DNA from: CAYLHS01 sp964383535
GTDB lineage: Bacteria > Actinomycetota > Acidimicrobiia > Spongiisociales > UBA4744
Length of the DNA stretch: 5,986 bases
Direction of reading: 5' to 3'
Assembly (NCBI GenBank): GCA_964383535.1
Contig: CAYLHS010000106.1
Coordinates: forward strand, 1 to 5,986
Every line of letters begins with the position of its first letter. Position 1 is the first letter of the stretch. Below the pieces are notes generated by a model, which was not told the origin of the DNA, did no database searches, and was given only the letters and a program-made list of their open reading frames with translations. Of the stretch, positions 1 through 5,670 are shown one piece after another. Both the position numbers and the translations under genes were made by a program.

Positions 1-948
1 GGTTTGAGCGTGTCGGATATCGGGTTCGGTGCGTGGGCGATCGGCGGAAGCTGGGGTCCTGTCGACGACAATACGTCGCGTGCAGCGCTGCTCAGCGCCA
101 TCGAAGCCGGGGTCAACTTCATCGATACCGCCGACGTCTACGGCGACGGCCGCTCGGAGCGTCTGATTGGAACACTTCTGCGTGACCACCCCGATCTCGT
201 CATTGCGACCAAGGCCGGGAGAAGACTCGATCCGCACACCGCCGACGGTTATGCCGACCTGGAGCACTTCGTTGATCGAAGCCTGCACAACCTCGGCGTC
301 GACGCCATCGATCTTCTCCAGCTGCACTGCCCCCCAACCGACGTTTACTACCGCCCTGAGGTGTTCGAGGGCCTCGATGATCTCGTAGACAAAGGCAAGA
401 TCCGTCACTACGGAGTGAGCGTCGAACGTGTCGAAGAGGCGCTCAAGGCGATCGAGTTCCCAGGTGTAGAGACCGTGCAGATCATCTTCAACATGTTCCG
501 GCACCGCCCGGCCGAGCTGTTCTTCCATGAGGCGGCCCGACGAAACGTGGGTGTGGTCGTGAGAGTCCCGCTCGCCAGTGGCCTTCTCACGGGGAAGCTG
601 ACCTCGACAACCGTGTTCGCGGAAACCGACCACCGCCGCTTCAACCGCCACGGAGAGGAGTTCGATGTCGGTGAGACGTTCGCCGGTGTCCCCTACGCAG
701 TCGGCCTCGCGGCGGTCGAGGAGCTGAGGCAGCTCGTCCCGTCCGGAGTGACGATGGCGCAGTTCGCGCTTCGTTGGATTCTCATGTTCTCGGCCGTCTC
801 GACCGTCATCGCAGGTGCGAAGACACCGGATCAGGCGCGTGACAACGCAGCGGCAGGCTCGGTGCCTCCCTTGTCGTCCGATACCATGGCTCACGTCCGA
901 GACGTCTACGAGCGGTTGGTCAAGGCGCACGTCCACCAGCGCTGGTAG
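1..948 (+). CDS. Aldo/keto reductase, 5' end cut by window edge
   Basis: NAD(P)H-dependent aldo/keto reductase, a cytosolic TIM-barrel enzyme that interconverts carbonyls and alcohols. The frame is open from base 1. The TTG at base 4 would allow a start, but the codons ggt-ttg-agc-gtg-tcg-gat read G-L-S-V-S-D, matching the usual internal 'GRTGLxVSxIGFG' strand of the family. The true start is therefore probably about 8-15 codons upstream, outside the window. Numbered from that TTG, the catalytic tetrad is visible: D41 (FIDTA), Y46 (DVYG), K70 (IATK) and H108 (LLQLH). The C-terminal cofactor-binding segment GAKTPDQARDN lies at 271-281, and PLASGLLTGK at 189-198. The 314 visible residues cover nearly the whole normal length, so only the first strand is missing. 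It is followed on the same strand by a Gfo/Idh/MocA oxidoreductase 119 bp downstream. Substrate is unknown; a sugar or sugar lactone is inferred only from the neighbouring sugar importer. Confidence 0.93.
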   Translation, partial: GLSVSDIGFGAWAIGGSWGPVDDNTSRAALLSAIEAGVNFIDTADVYGDGRSERLIGTLLRDHPDLVIATKAGRRLDPHTADGYADLEHFVDRSLHNLGVDAIDLLQLHCPPTDVYYRPEVFEGLDDLVDKGKIRHYGVSVERVEEALKAIEFPGVETVQIIFNMFRHRPAELFFHEAARRNVGVVVRVPLASGLLTGKLTSTTVFAETDHRRFNRHGEEFDVGETFAGVPYAVGLAAVEELRQLVPSGVTMAQFALRWILMFSAVSTVIAGAKTPDQARDNAAAGSVPPLSSDTMAHVRDVYERLVKAHVHQRW

Positions 949-971
949 CAGTCCGACAAACGGGCTGCGCC

Positions 972-1012
972 TCACCACCGCACGGTGACTTGAAAAGGGG
1001 TCGCGGTGGTGG
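972..1012 (+). other. Inverted repeat / stem-loop between the two oxidoreductase genes
   Basis: CACCACCGC (973-981) is the exact reverse complement of GCGGTGGTG (1003-1011). The loop is 21 nt, and a G-U pair is possible at 972/1012. The repeat lies in the 119-bp gap after the aldo/keto reductase stop and ends 56 nt before the next start codon. No T-run follows either arm, so it does not look like a simple intrinsic terminator. An mRNA-processing or stability stem between cistrons, or a protein-binding dyad for a promoter of the second gene, are the alternatives. The structure is seen; the function is inferred. Confidence 0.5.
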
Positions 1013-1067
1013 AAGAGCCTCAGGGAGTAGGGTCGGCGGAGTACCGAGAGCTTCGAGTGAGGTCGAG

Positions 1068-2048
1068 ATGACAAACATCCGATGGGGCATTCTCAGCACG
1101 GCAGACATCGGCATGACCAAGGTGACACCGGCCATACAGGCAGCGAGGAACGCCGAGGTGGTGGCGATTGCCTCGCGGGACGCGGATCGCGCTGCGTCGG
1201 CGGCCACCCGCCTCGGGATTCCGACCTCCTACGGATCGTACGAGTCGCTGCTCGAGGCAGACGACGTCGATGCGATCTACATCCCGCTGCCGAACGATCT
1301 TCACGCCGAGTGGACGATGAAGGCGGCGGTCGCAGGCAAGCACGTCCTTTGCGAGAAGCCGCTCGCGATGACGTCGCAGCAAGCCGAGGAGATGGTGGCG
1401 GCGTGCGCCGAGGCCGGAGTGATTCTCGCCGAGGCGTTCATGTACCGCCACCACCCGACGTGGGTGGAGGCCGTGCAACTCGTGCGGTCCGGCCGGATCG
1501 GAGAACTCGAGGCGGTGCAGAGCTTCTTCAGTTACTACAACGACGACCCGGCAAACATCCGAAACCGTGCCGGCAACGGCGGCGGAGCCCTCATGGATGT
1601 CGGTTGCTACAACATCAACCTCTCGCGGATGCTGTTCGACAGCGAGCCGGTAGGCATCAGATCGGCGGTACGCCGAGATCCGGTGATGGGCATCGACACA
1701 CTCACGTCTGCCGTGCTCGAATTCCCGGGCGGAGGGCAGGCCGCGTTCACGTGCGGGATACGATCCGAACCGGATCAGCGGGTCCATGTCGTTGGAAGCC
1801 GAGGTCGCATCGAGATCGATATCCCGTTCAACATCCCGTGGGATCGGGAGACCCGGATCTTCGTGACGTCGGGGGGTGAGCCGCCGGTGGCGCCGGCGAC
1901 CGAAACCATCACGTTCCCTGCCGCGAACGCCTACACGATCGAAGCCGAGCTCTTCGGTGAGGCGATACTCACGGGCGGTGCCTATCCGGTCGGACCTGAG
2001 GATGCGATCGCGAACATGCGGGTCATCGACGCAATCCTGGGAGGTTAG
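1068..2048 (+). CDS. Gfo/Idh/MocA-family NAD(P)-dependent oxidoreductase
   Basis: A 326-residue cytosolic oxidoreductase of the glucose-fructose oxidoreductase / inositol dehydrogenase family. The N-terminal Rossmann domain runs to about residue 120, with the dinucleotide loop at GILSTADIG (7-15) and the strand AIYIPLPNDLH (69-79). The catalytic-lysine motif EKP is at 96-98. The second domain (about 121-326) begins AEAFMYRHHP and carries DVGCY (177-181), whose Tyr fits the GFOR / dihydrodiol dehydrogenase / NADP-xylose dehydrogenase branch rather than the His of inositol dehydrogenases. Length is normal. The start is ATG 1068, with GAGG (1059-1062) 5 nt upstream. The frame stays open back to a TTG at 990, but the 26 extra residues are Gly/Arg-rich and unlike the family, whose members begin just before the RWGIL strand. 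It faces the ABC operon tail to tail with 33 bp between. D-xylose 1-dehydrogenase or another aldose dehydrogenase is a reasonable guess from context only. The fold is near certain; the substrate is not. Confidence 0.93.
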   Translation: MTNIRWGILSTADIGMTKVTPAIQAARNAEVVAIASRDADRAASAATRLGIPTSYGSYESLLEADDVDAIYIPLPNDLHAEWTMKAAVAGKHVLCEKPLAMTSQQAEEMVAACAEAGVILAEAFMYRHHPTWVEAVQLVRSGRIGELEAVQSFFSYYNDDPANIRNRAGNGGGALMDVGCYNINLSRMLFDSEPVGIRSAVRRDPVMGIDTLTSAVLEFPGGGQAAFTCGIRSEPDQRVHVVGSRGRIEIDIPFNIPWDRETRIFVTSGGEPPVAPATETITFPAANAYTIEAELFGEAILTGGAYPVGPEDAIANMRVIDAILGG

Positions 2049-2081
2049 GAACCCGGTTTCACACTCGGACGGGGGTCGGCA

Positions 2082-2876
2082 CTAGTCGTGCAGATGCTCG
2101 ATGTCTTGTTGCGTGGTCTCGTCCGGCCGCTTGCCCATGATGATCATCGCAAGGACTTCGTCCTTGGTCACTTCGTCCTTGTTCACAGTACCCACGAGCT
2201 TGCCGGTCGCCATCACACTGATACGGTCCGCGACGTCGAAGACGTCGTGGATGTCGTGGCTGATGAGGAAGATTCCGATCCCCTCTGCTTTGAGCTGCCT
2301 GATCAGCTCCCCGACCTGCGCCGTTTCGGCCGGACCAAGTGCCGCGGTCGGCTCGTCCATGATGAGAATGCGGGCGTTGAAGTACACAGCCTTGGCGATC
2401 GCCACCGACTGGCGCTGGCCGCCTGAGAGGGATGAGACCGAGGACTTGAAGTTCAGGAATTTCGGGTTGAGCCGCCCCATCACCCCGCGAGTTGCATGCT
2501 CCATCGCCGAGTAGTCGAGGGTTCCCCATCGGCTCACCAGCTCGCGCCCGAGGAACATGTTGCCAGGTGCGTCGATGTTGTCCGCGAGCGCCAGAGTCTG
2601 GTAGATGGTCTCCACCCCAAGGTCCTTGGCGTCGCGCGGTCCCAGGATGTCCACCTGTTCCCCGTCGATGAAGATCTCACCTGAATCGGCCCGATGCGCT
2701 CCTGACAGGGTCTTGATGAGAGTGGTCTTGCCTGCACCGTTGCCACCGACCAGTGCGACGACCTCGCCGGGAAAGAGATCGACGGTGACATCGTCGACGG
2801 CATGGACGCCGCCGAACGCCACTCGGATGTGTCGGAGCTCAACGAGCGGAGGCCGATCTGTCCTTGTGCTGGTCAC
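2082..2876 (-). CDS. Sugar ABC importer ATPase, single-domain CUT2 type (FrcA-like)
   Basis: Cytosolic ATP-hydrolysing subunit of the importer, 264 residues. All nucleotide-binding motifs are present: Walker A GGNGAGKT (44-51), Q-loop Q93 (IYQTLAL), signature LSGGQ (150-154), Walker B ILIMDEP (170-176) with catalytic E175, and H-loop H207 (ISHD). The stretch YQTLALADNIDAPGNMFLGRE (92-112) is typical of ribose/xylose/fructose importers. RbsA, XylG and AraG are about 500 residues with two fused ATPase halves. This gene encodes only one half, as in the FrcBCA fructose system, and no second half follows because the next gene converges. The likely transporter therefore uses an ATPase homodimer. 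The start is the GTG at 2876, whose GTGA overlaps the permease stop by 4 bp, implying translational coupling. The frame is open far upstream inside the permease gene, but that part is an antisense-free out-of-phase shadow with no domain. The gene order binding protein-permease-ATPase also matches frcBCA rather than xylFGH. Confidence 0.95.
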   Translation of the reverse strand: MTSTRTDRPPLVELRHIRVAFGGVHAVDDVTVDLFPGEVVALVGGNGAGKTTLIKTLSGAHRADSGEIFIDGEQVDILGPRDAKDLGVETIYQTLALADNIDAPGNMFLGRELVSRWGTLDYSAMEHATRGVMGRLNPKFLNFKSSVSSLSGGQRQSVAIAKAVYFNARILIMDEPTAALGPAETAQVGELIRQLKAEGIGIFLISHDIHDVFDVADRISVMATGKLVGTVNKDEVTKDEVLAMIIMGKRPDETTQQDIEHLHD

Positions 2877-4219
2877 GTCGTCACCCGCTTTCGGAAGAGC
2901 GAGTCGATAGCCACGGCGATAACGAGGACGATGCCGATGACGATCTGCTGGTACGCAGACTCGATACCCATGAGGACCATGCCCGACTGAAGCGACTGTG
3001 TGACGAGCGCTCCGAGCACGGCTCCCGGGATTGTGCCGATACCCCCGAGGAGGGATGTCCCGCCGATGACGGCGGCCGCGATCACGTACAACTCGCTCAG
3101 AGTTCCCAGGCCGCTCGTCGCGGCGTTGAGACGTCCGATGGAGACGGCGGCGGCAATCGCCACGAGCACCCCCATCAGGACAAAGGTCTTCACGATCGTG
3201 CGTCGGGTGTTGATGCCGGCCAACTCGGCGGCCTCGGGGTTTCCACCGATGGCGAAGACGTAGCGGCCGAATCTGCGGCGAGTGGCAACAAACGCCATCA
3301 CGAGCGCCACCCCGAGAACGATCAGCACGGGGTTGGCCAGACCGAGGGGTATCTGCAGCCCGCCCGCCGGATAGGCGATGCCATGTTCGACGGCGTACCG
3401 CTTGGCCAGGTTTTCGGCCATGTAGTAGTGGTTGAGCACGAACATCGTGCCCAGCACGGCTCCGCATCCGATGACCCCGACGGTGATCTCGGCCCACATG
3501 GGTCGGATACGGAAGGCGAACTTGATTCGCTGGCGACGGCTGTTCCACAGCAGAAAGACGATGCCCAGACAGAGGACGGCGCCAATGATCCAGGTCCATG
3601 TCTCGCCGATGGTGCCGCGAGACCCACCGCCGAGAAGCTGGAACGTTCTATCCATCGGTGCGATCGTGCGACCCCGAGAGAGGGCCCACGCGCCGCCCCG
3701 CCACACCAAGTATCCGCCCAGGGTGACGATGAAGGAAGGTACTCCCACATAGGCGACGACCGCTCCCTGGAGAGCCCCGATCAGGGCGCCGATCAAGAGA
3801 CCGAACGCGAGTGCGATCGGGAAGATCGCCCAGTGCCCGATGCCGAGCCAGTTGGGGAGGACCTCGGTCTGGACGACTGCCATCGCCATGCCGAGCATCC
3901 CCAGCATCGATCCCACCGACAGGTCGATGTTTCGAGAGACGATGATGAGGACCATTCCCGAGGCCATGATGGCTACCACGGCGGTTTGGACGGAGAGGTT
4001 CCACAGGTTGCGGGCCGTCAGGAACGTGCCACCGGAAAGAATATGGAAGACGATCCAGATAACGGCGAGGGCACCGAGCATGCCGAGGAGACGGTTGTCG
4101 ATCTCGGCCACTCGAAAGCCGTTGCGAATTGAAGAGATGTGGAGGAGCTTCAGAAGCGACGAGAACCACGACCGCTCTGCCGACTTTGGGTCGTCGATTG
4201 GGGCTTCAGTGGTGCTCAT
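2873..4219 (-). CDS. xylH: Sugar ABC importer permease, XylH-like (CUT2)
   Basis: Inner-membrane translocation subunit of the importer, 448 residues from ATG 4219 with roughly ten hydrophobic segments: about 44-63, 75-94, 102-117, 130-150, 160-175, 210-225, 244-263, 296-312, 342-361, 377-407 and 423-440. XylH-type landmarks are RNIDLSVGSMLG (96-107), VPSFIVTLGG (160-169), the cytoplasmic ATPase-coupling loop FGRYVFAIGGNPEAAELAGI (317-336) and IGGTSLLGGIGTIPGAV (385-401). Against E. coli XylH (393 residues, from memory) it has a longer polar N-terminal tail and an insertion of about 25 residues at 264-294 between two membrane segments. A GTG at 4228 in the same frame would add three residues. 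Neither start has a clear Shine-Dalgarno, though GGACGG lies just before the ATG, so the start is uncertain by 9 bp. It lies 86 bp downstream of the binding-protein gene behind a strong stem-loop, and overlaps the ATPase start by 4 bp. Xylose is the likeliest substrate, but related CUT2 permeases carry other sugars. Confidence 0.93.
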   Translation of the reverse strand: MSTTEAPIDDPKSAERSWFSSLLKLLHISSIRNGFRVAEIDNRLLGMLGALAVIWIVFHILSGGTFLTARNLWNLSVQTAVVAIMASGMVLIIVSRNIDLSVGSMLGMLGMAMAVVQTEVLPNWLGIGHWAIFPIALAFGLLIGALIGALQGAVVAYVGVPSFIVTLGGYLVWRGGAWALSRGRTIAPMDRTFQLLGGGSRGTIGETWTWIIGAVLCLGIVFLLWNSRRQRIKFAFRIRPMWAEITVGVIGCGAVLGTMFVLNHYYMAENLAKRYAVEHGIAYPAGGLQIPLGLANPVLIVLGVALVMAFVATRRRFGRYVFAIGGNPEAAELAGINTRRTIVKTFVLMGVLVAIAAAVSIGRLNAATSGLGTLSELYVIAAAVIGGTSLLGGIGTIPGAVLGALVTQSLQSGMVLMGIESAYQQIVIGIVLVIAVAIDSLFRKRVTT

Positions 4220-4292
4220 TCCGTCCACATGGTAGAGAGGGTGCGCGCTGCGCCCGCAAAATCGCGGACGCAGCGCATCTGGTCATTCCGTC
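4216..4292 (-). repeat. 10-bp direct repeat bracketing the intercistronic stem-loop
   Basis: TCATTCCGTC occurs at 4216-4225 and again at 4283-4292 (GACGGAATGA on the coding strand). The first copy contains the permease start ATG at 4219. The second contains an ATG at 4286 that opens only a 26-codon frame, ending at 4206 out of phase with the permease. The two copies flank the stem-loop at 4244-4277. They could be a remnant of a small duplication that moved the permease start away from an older position nearer the binding-protein stop, or coincidence. The repeat is seen; the history is inferred. Confidence 0.4.
4244..4277 (-). other. Strong stem-loop between binding-protein and permease genes
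   Basis: Arms 4245-4257 and 4264-4276 pair over 13 positions around a 6-nt loop. In the minus-strand (operon) transcript twelve pairs are Watson-Crick, mostly G-C, and the thirteenth (4253/4268) is a G-U wobble; a further G-U is possible at 4244/4277. On the + strand the same two positions are C/A mismatches, so the fold favours the operon mRNA. The stem begins 29 nt after the binding-protein stop and ends 24 nt before the permease ATG. No U-run follows. The likeliest role is blocking 3' exonucleases or causing partial termination, so that binding protein is made in excess over the membrane parts, as intercistronic stems do in other importer operons. Confidence 0.7.
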
Positions 4293-4305
4293 ACGTCTCG
4301 ACGAC

Positions 4306-5400
4306 TCACGGACAAGCGTCGACTGTGCCCGAAGGGACACCCGCGCACAGGGTGGCCTGGTCGATCCAGCCGGCGTCGACAACCACGTTCAGGTTGTCCT
4401 TGGTGATCGCGATAGGCGTCAAGAGGATCGTGGTCAGGTCGTTACCACCCGGCGAGTGGAAGGTTTGCACCCCTTTCACATCGCTGAGCGCTGCACCCTG
4501 GGCGAGCTGAACCGCCGCTTCGCCGGCGGCCTTGCCCAGCTCCCTCGCATCCTTCCACACCGACACCGTCTGGGTACCGAGTGCGATACGGTTGAGGGCG
4601 GCCTGGTCTCCGTCCTGGCCCGAGACCGGGATCTGACCGGCGAGTCCCTGCGCTTCGAGGGCGGCCACCACACCAGTGGCCATGCCGTCGTTCTCGGAGA
4701 GCACGGCGTCGATGTTGTTGTTCTCTTGCGTCAGGAACTGCTCCATCTCGGTCTGCGCCTTGGCCCCATCCCAGTTGTCTGTATAGGTCTCACAGCAGAT
4801 CGTGATGTCTCCCGAGTCGACGGCGGCGCCGATGACCTCGGTATAGCCCTCACGGAGGAAGTCCGCGTTGGCATCTGCCTGGTTGCCCTTGATGATGGCG
4901 TACACGCCCTTTGGCACGAGGTCGTAGACCGCCTGCGCCTCCAACTTGCCCACCCCGACGTTGTCGAAGGTGATGTACAAGGCATCAGGGTCCTCGATCA
5001 ACCGGTCGTAGGCGATGACGGGAATTCCCTGATCGATGGCGCTCTGCACCGCCGGCAGGATGGCCGTCCCGTCCTGGGCGAGGATGATCAGGACGTTGGC
5101 ACCCTGTGAGATCAGGTTGTCGACGTCGTTGAGCTGCTTGTCGGCCGAGGAGCCGGCGTCAGTCGAGATGTACTCAGCGCCGGCGGCATCGAGCGCCGCC
5201 TTGATCGCTGGCTCATCCCACTTCGCCCACCGTTCCTCGTTGTAGTTGTTCCACGAGACGCCGACGACGATCTGGCCGCCGGAAGCCGTGGTTGTGGCTC
5301 CGCCACCAGCGGTTGTCGTGGTCTCTCCCGCTCCGCTGGAGCACGCGGCGAGCACGAAGGCGAAGGCCGCGCCCACCGCGATCAGTTTGCGATAGTTCAA
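4306..5400 (-). CDS. xylF: XylF-like sugar-binding lipoprotein of ABC importer
   Basis: Extracytoplasmic substrate-binding protein, 364 residues, lipid-anchored. The signal peptide MNYRKLIAVGAAFAFVLAAC has the lipobox LAAC with lipidated C20, followed by a Thr/Gly/Ala-rich linker to about residue 42. The periplasmic-binding fold follows. Segments matching E. coli XylF (from memory) are EERW (55-58), IAYDR (129-133), ITFDN (143-147), DAVLSEND (231-238), SGQDGD (260-265) and GTQTVSVWK (275-283). These are the conserved sugar-pocket stretches, and they make XylF the best match over RbsB or ChvE. Two cysteine features are unusual: adjacent C202-C203, and C352/C363 at the C-terminus, possibly disulfides. 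The start is TTG, fixed by a perfect Shine-Dalgarno 7 nt upstream and by the signal peptide beginning there. It is the first gene of the operon and is divergent from the ROK regulator. Xylose as ligand is an inference from similarity; other aldoses are possible. Confidence 0.95.
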   Translation of the reverse strand: MNYRKLIAVGAAFAFVLAACSSGAGETTTTAGGGATTTASGGQIVVGVSWNNYNEERWAKWDEPAIKAALDAAGAEYISTDAGSSADKQLNDVDNLISQGANVLIILAQDGTAILPAVQSAIDQGIPVIAYDRLIEDPDALYITFDNVGVGKLEAQAVYDLVPKGVYAIIKGNQADANADFLREGYTEVIGAAVDSGDITICCETYTDNWDGAKAQTEMEQFLTQENNNIDAVLSENDGMATGVVAALEAQGLAGQIPVSGQDGDQAALNRIALGTQTVSVWKDARELGKAAGEAAVQLAQGAALSDVKGVQTFHSPGGNDLTTILLTPIAITKDNLNVVVDAGWIDQATLCAGVPSGTVDACP

Positions 5401-5407
5401 TGTGTTT

Positions 5408-5414
5408 CCTCCTT
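5408..5414 (-). promoter_or_regulatory. Shine-Dalgarno of the binding-protein gene
   Basis: AAGGAGG on the minus strand, 7 nt before the TTG start at 5400. It is the only full-length Shine-Dalgarno seen in the window and decides in favour of the TTG. It also fits high expression of the binding protein relative to the permease, which lacks a comparable site. Confidence 0.9.
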
Positions 5415-5422
5415 CAAAATGC

Positions 5423-5438
5423 AGTCCCGAACGGGACT
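5423..5438. promoter_or_regulatory. 16-bp palindrome just upstream of the binding-protein Shine-Dalgarno
   Basis: AGTCCCG (5423-5429) and CGGGACT (5432-5438) are exact inverted repeats separated by 2 bp. As RNA it gives a 6-bp stem with a 4-nt loop, ending 8 nt before the Shine-Dalgarno and followed on the operon strand by GCATTTTG. It could be a leader hairpin controlling ribosome access or mRNA stability, or a DNA dyad for a regulator. The structure is certain; the role is not known. Confidence 0.55.
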
Positions 5439-5516
5439 CGTGAGCGGCATCCGGTTGCTACACCCTCAACTCCGTGCATCCTCCTCACATCGCCGGTACT
5501 TCCTCTACCGACCACC

Positions 5517-5535
5517 TCCACGCGGGGCACGTGGA
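5517..5535. promoter_or_regulatory. 6-bp inverted repeat in the ABC-operon upstream region
   Basis: TCCACG (5517-5522) and CGTGGA (5530-5535) are exact inverted repeats with a 7-bp GC-rich centre, directly adjoining the weaker ROK-operator-like site at 5539-5557 on the operon side. It may be a second regulator site or a leader stem-loop, depending on where transcription starts. No known operator is matched. Confidence 0.35.
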
Positions 5536-5538
5536 TAT

Positions 5539-5557
5539 GTTTGAGACTACAACAAAA
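5539..5557. promoter_or_regulatory. Second, weaker ROK/XylR-type operator candidate (ABC-operon side)
   Basis: GTTTGAG-ACTAC-AACAAAA: two 7-bp half-sites separated by exactly 5 bp, the same geometry as the better site at 5669-5687, with 12 of 19 positions identical between them. Compared with the GTTTGTT-N5-AACAAAC form I recall for Bacillus XylR operators, the left half matches 5 of 7 and the right half 6 of 7. It sits in a local AT-rich patch about 140 bp upstream of the binding-protein start, where a promoter for the operon would be expected. I could not pick a convincing -35/-10 pair here. Repression of the importer by the divergent ROK protein is inferred. Confidence 0.45.
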
Positions 5558-5594
5558 CCACTGCCGTCTCCATTGGATCCTAACCCCGCCGTTT

Positions 5595-5623
5595 CTCCTC
5601 TGCCCGGCCAGGCCGAAGAGGAG
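5595..5623. promoter_or_regulatory. Nested dyad midway between the divergent genes
   Basis: Outer arms CTCCTCT (5595-5601) and AGAGGAG (5617-5623) are exact inverted repeats. Inside them is an 11-bp perfect palindrome, CGGCC-A-GGCCG (5605-5615), with nearly the same centre (5609 against 5610). Together they could extrude as one imperfect hairpin with a 3-nt and a 1-nt bulge. It lies between the two operator-like sites. A regulator site, or a structure insulating the divergent transcripts, are possible. There is no T-run typical of a terminator. Confidence 0.4.
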
Positions 5624-5643
5624 CGATCGCGACATGCTCCCAG

Positions 5644-5670
5644 TTGATGCCGGGGCCGTCAAGATATAGT
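5644..5670 (+). promoter_or_regulatory. Sigma70-like promoter for the ROK regulator
   Basis: -35 TTGATG (5644-5649, 4 of 6 matching TTGACA), a 15-bp spacer and -10 TATAGT (5665-5670, 5 of 6 matching TATAAT). The spacer is 2 bp short of the optimum. Transcription would begin near 5677, giving a leader of about 20 nt to the GTG at 5698. The operator-like dyad starts inside the -10 and covers the predicted start point. Confidence 0.55.

Noticed and set aside
990..1067. TTG start at 990 for the Gfo/Idh/MocA protein
   Set aside because: The added 26 residues are low-complexity and contain an arm of the inverted repeat; ATG 1068 has its own GAGG and the family-typical N-terminus.
1020..1787. A 255-codon open frame on the - strand opposite the Gfo/Idh/MocA gene
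   Set aside because: Arg/His-rich antisense shadow; the + strand holds both domains and the EKP and DVGCY motifs.
2049..2081. Bidirectional terminator between the convergent oxidoreductase and ATPase genes
   Set aside because: Only a 4-bp GCAC/GTGC pairing at 2079-2091 and short ACCC/GGGT matches are present, with no T-runs. No supportable terminator was seen.
2877..3599. Upstream extension of the ATPase frame into the permease gene (a would-be 505-residue protein)
   Set aside because: The extra N-terminal part is Arg/His/Pro-rich with no domain. The GTG at 2876 overlapping the permease stop gives a normal ATPase start, so this is neither a fusion nor a missing second ATPase half.
2864..4132. 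A 422-codon open frame on the + strand opposite the permease gene
   Set aside because: It is an antisense shadow: its product is rich in Asp, His, Gly, Arg and Glu as expected from the complement of a GC-rich membrane protein, and shows no domain. The opposite strand encodes a clear XylH-like permease.
4206..4286. 26-codon frame on the - strand from ATG 4286 overlapping the permease start
   Set aside because: It has no Shine-Dalgarno, runs through the strong stem-loop, and is out of phase with the permease. It probably arises from the 10-bp repeat.
4129..5109. A 326-codon open frame on the + strand opposite the binding-protein gene
   Set aside because: Antisense shadow of a well-supported lipoprotein gene, with no recognisable motif and no ribosome site.
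5501..5560. A -35/-10 promoter for the ABC operon around CATATC (minus strand)
   Set aside because: The best hexamers match the consensus poorly (3 of 6 or less, with bad spacing). The AT-rich patch makes a promoter likely here, but I cannot place it.
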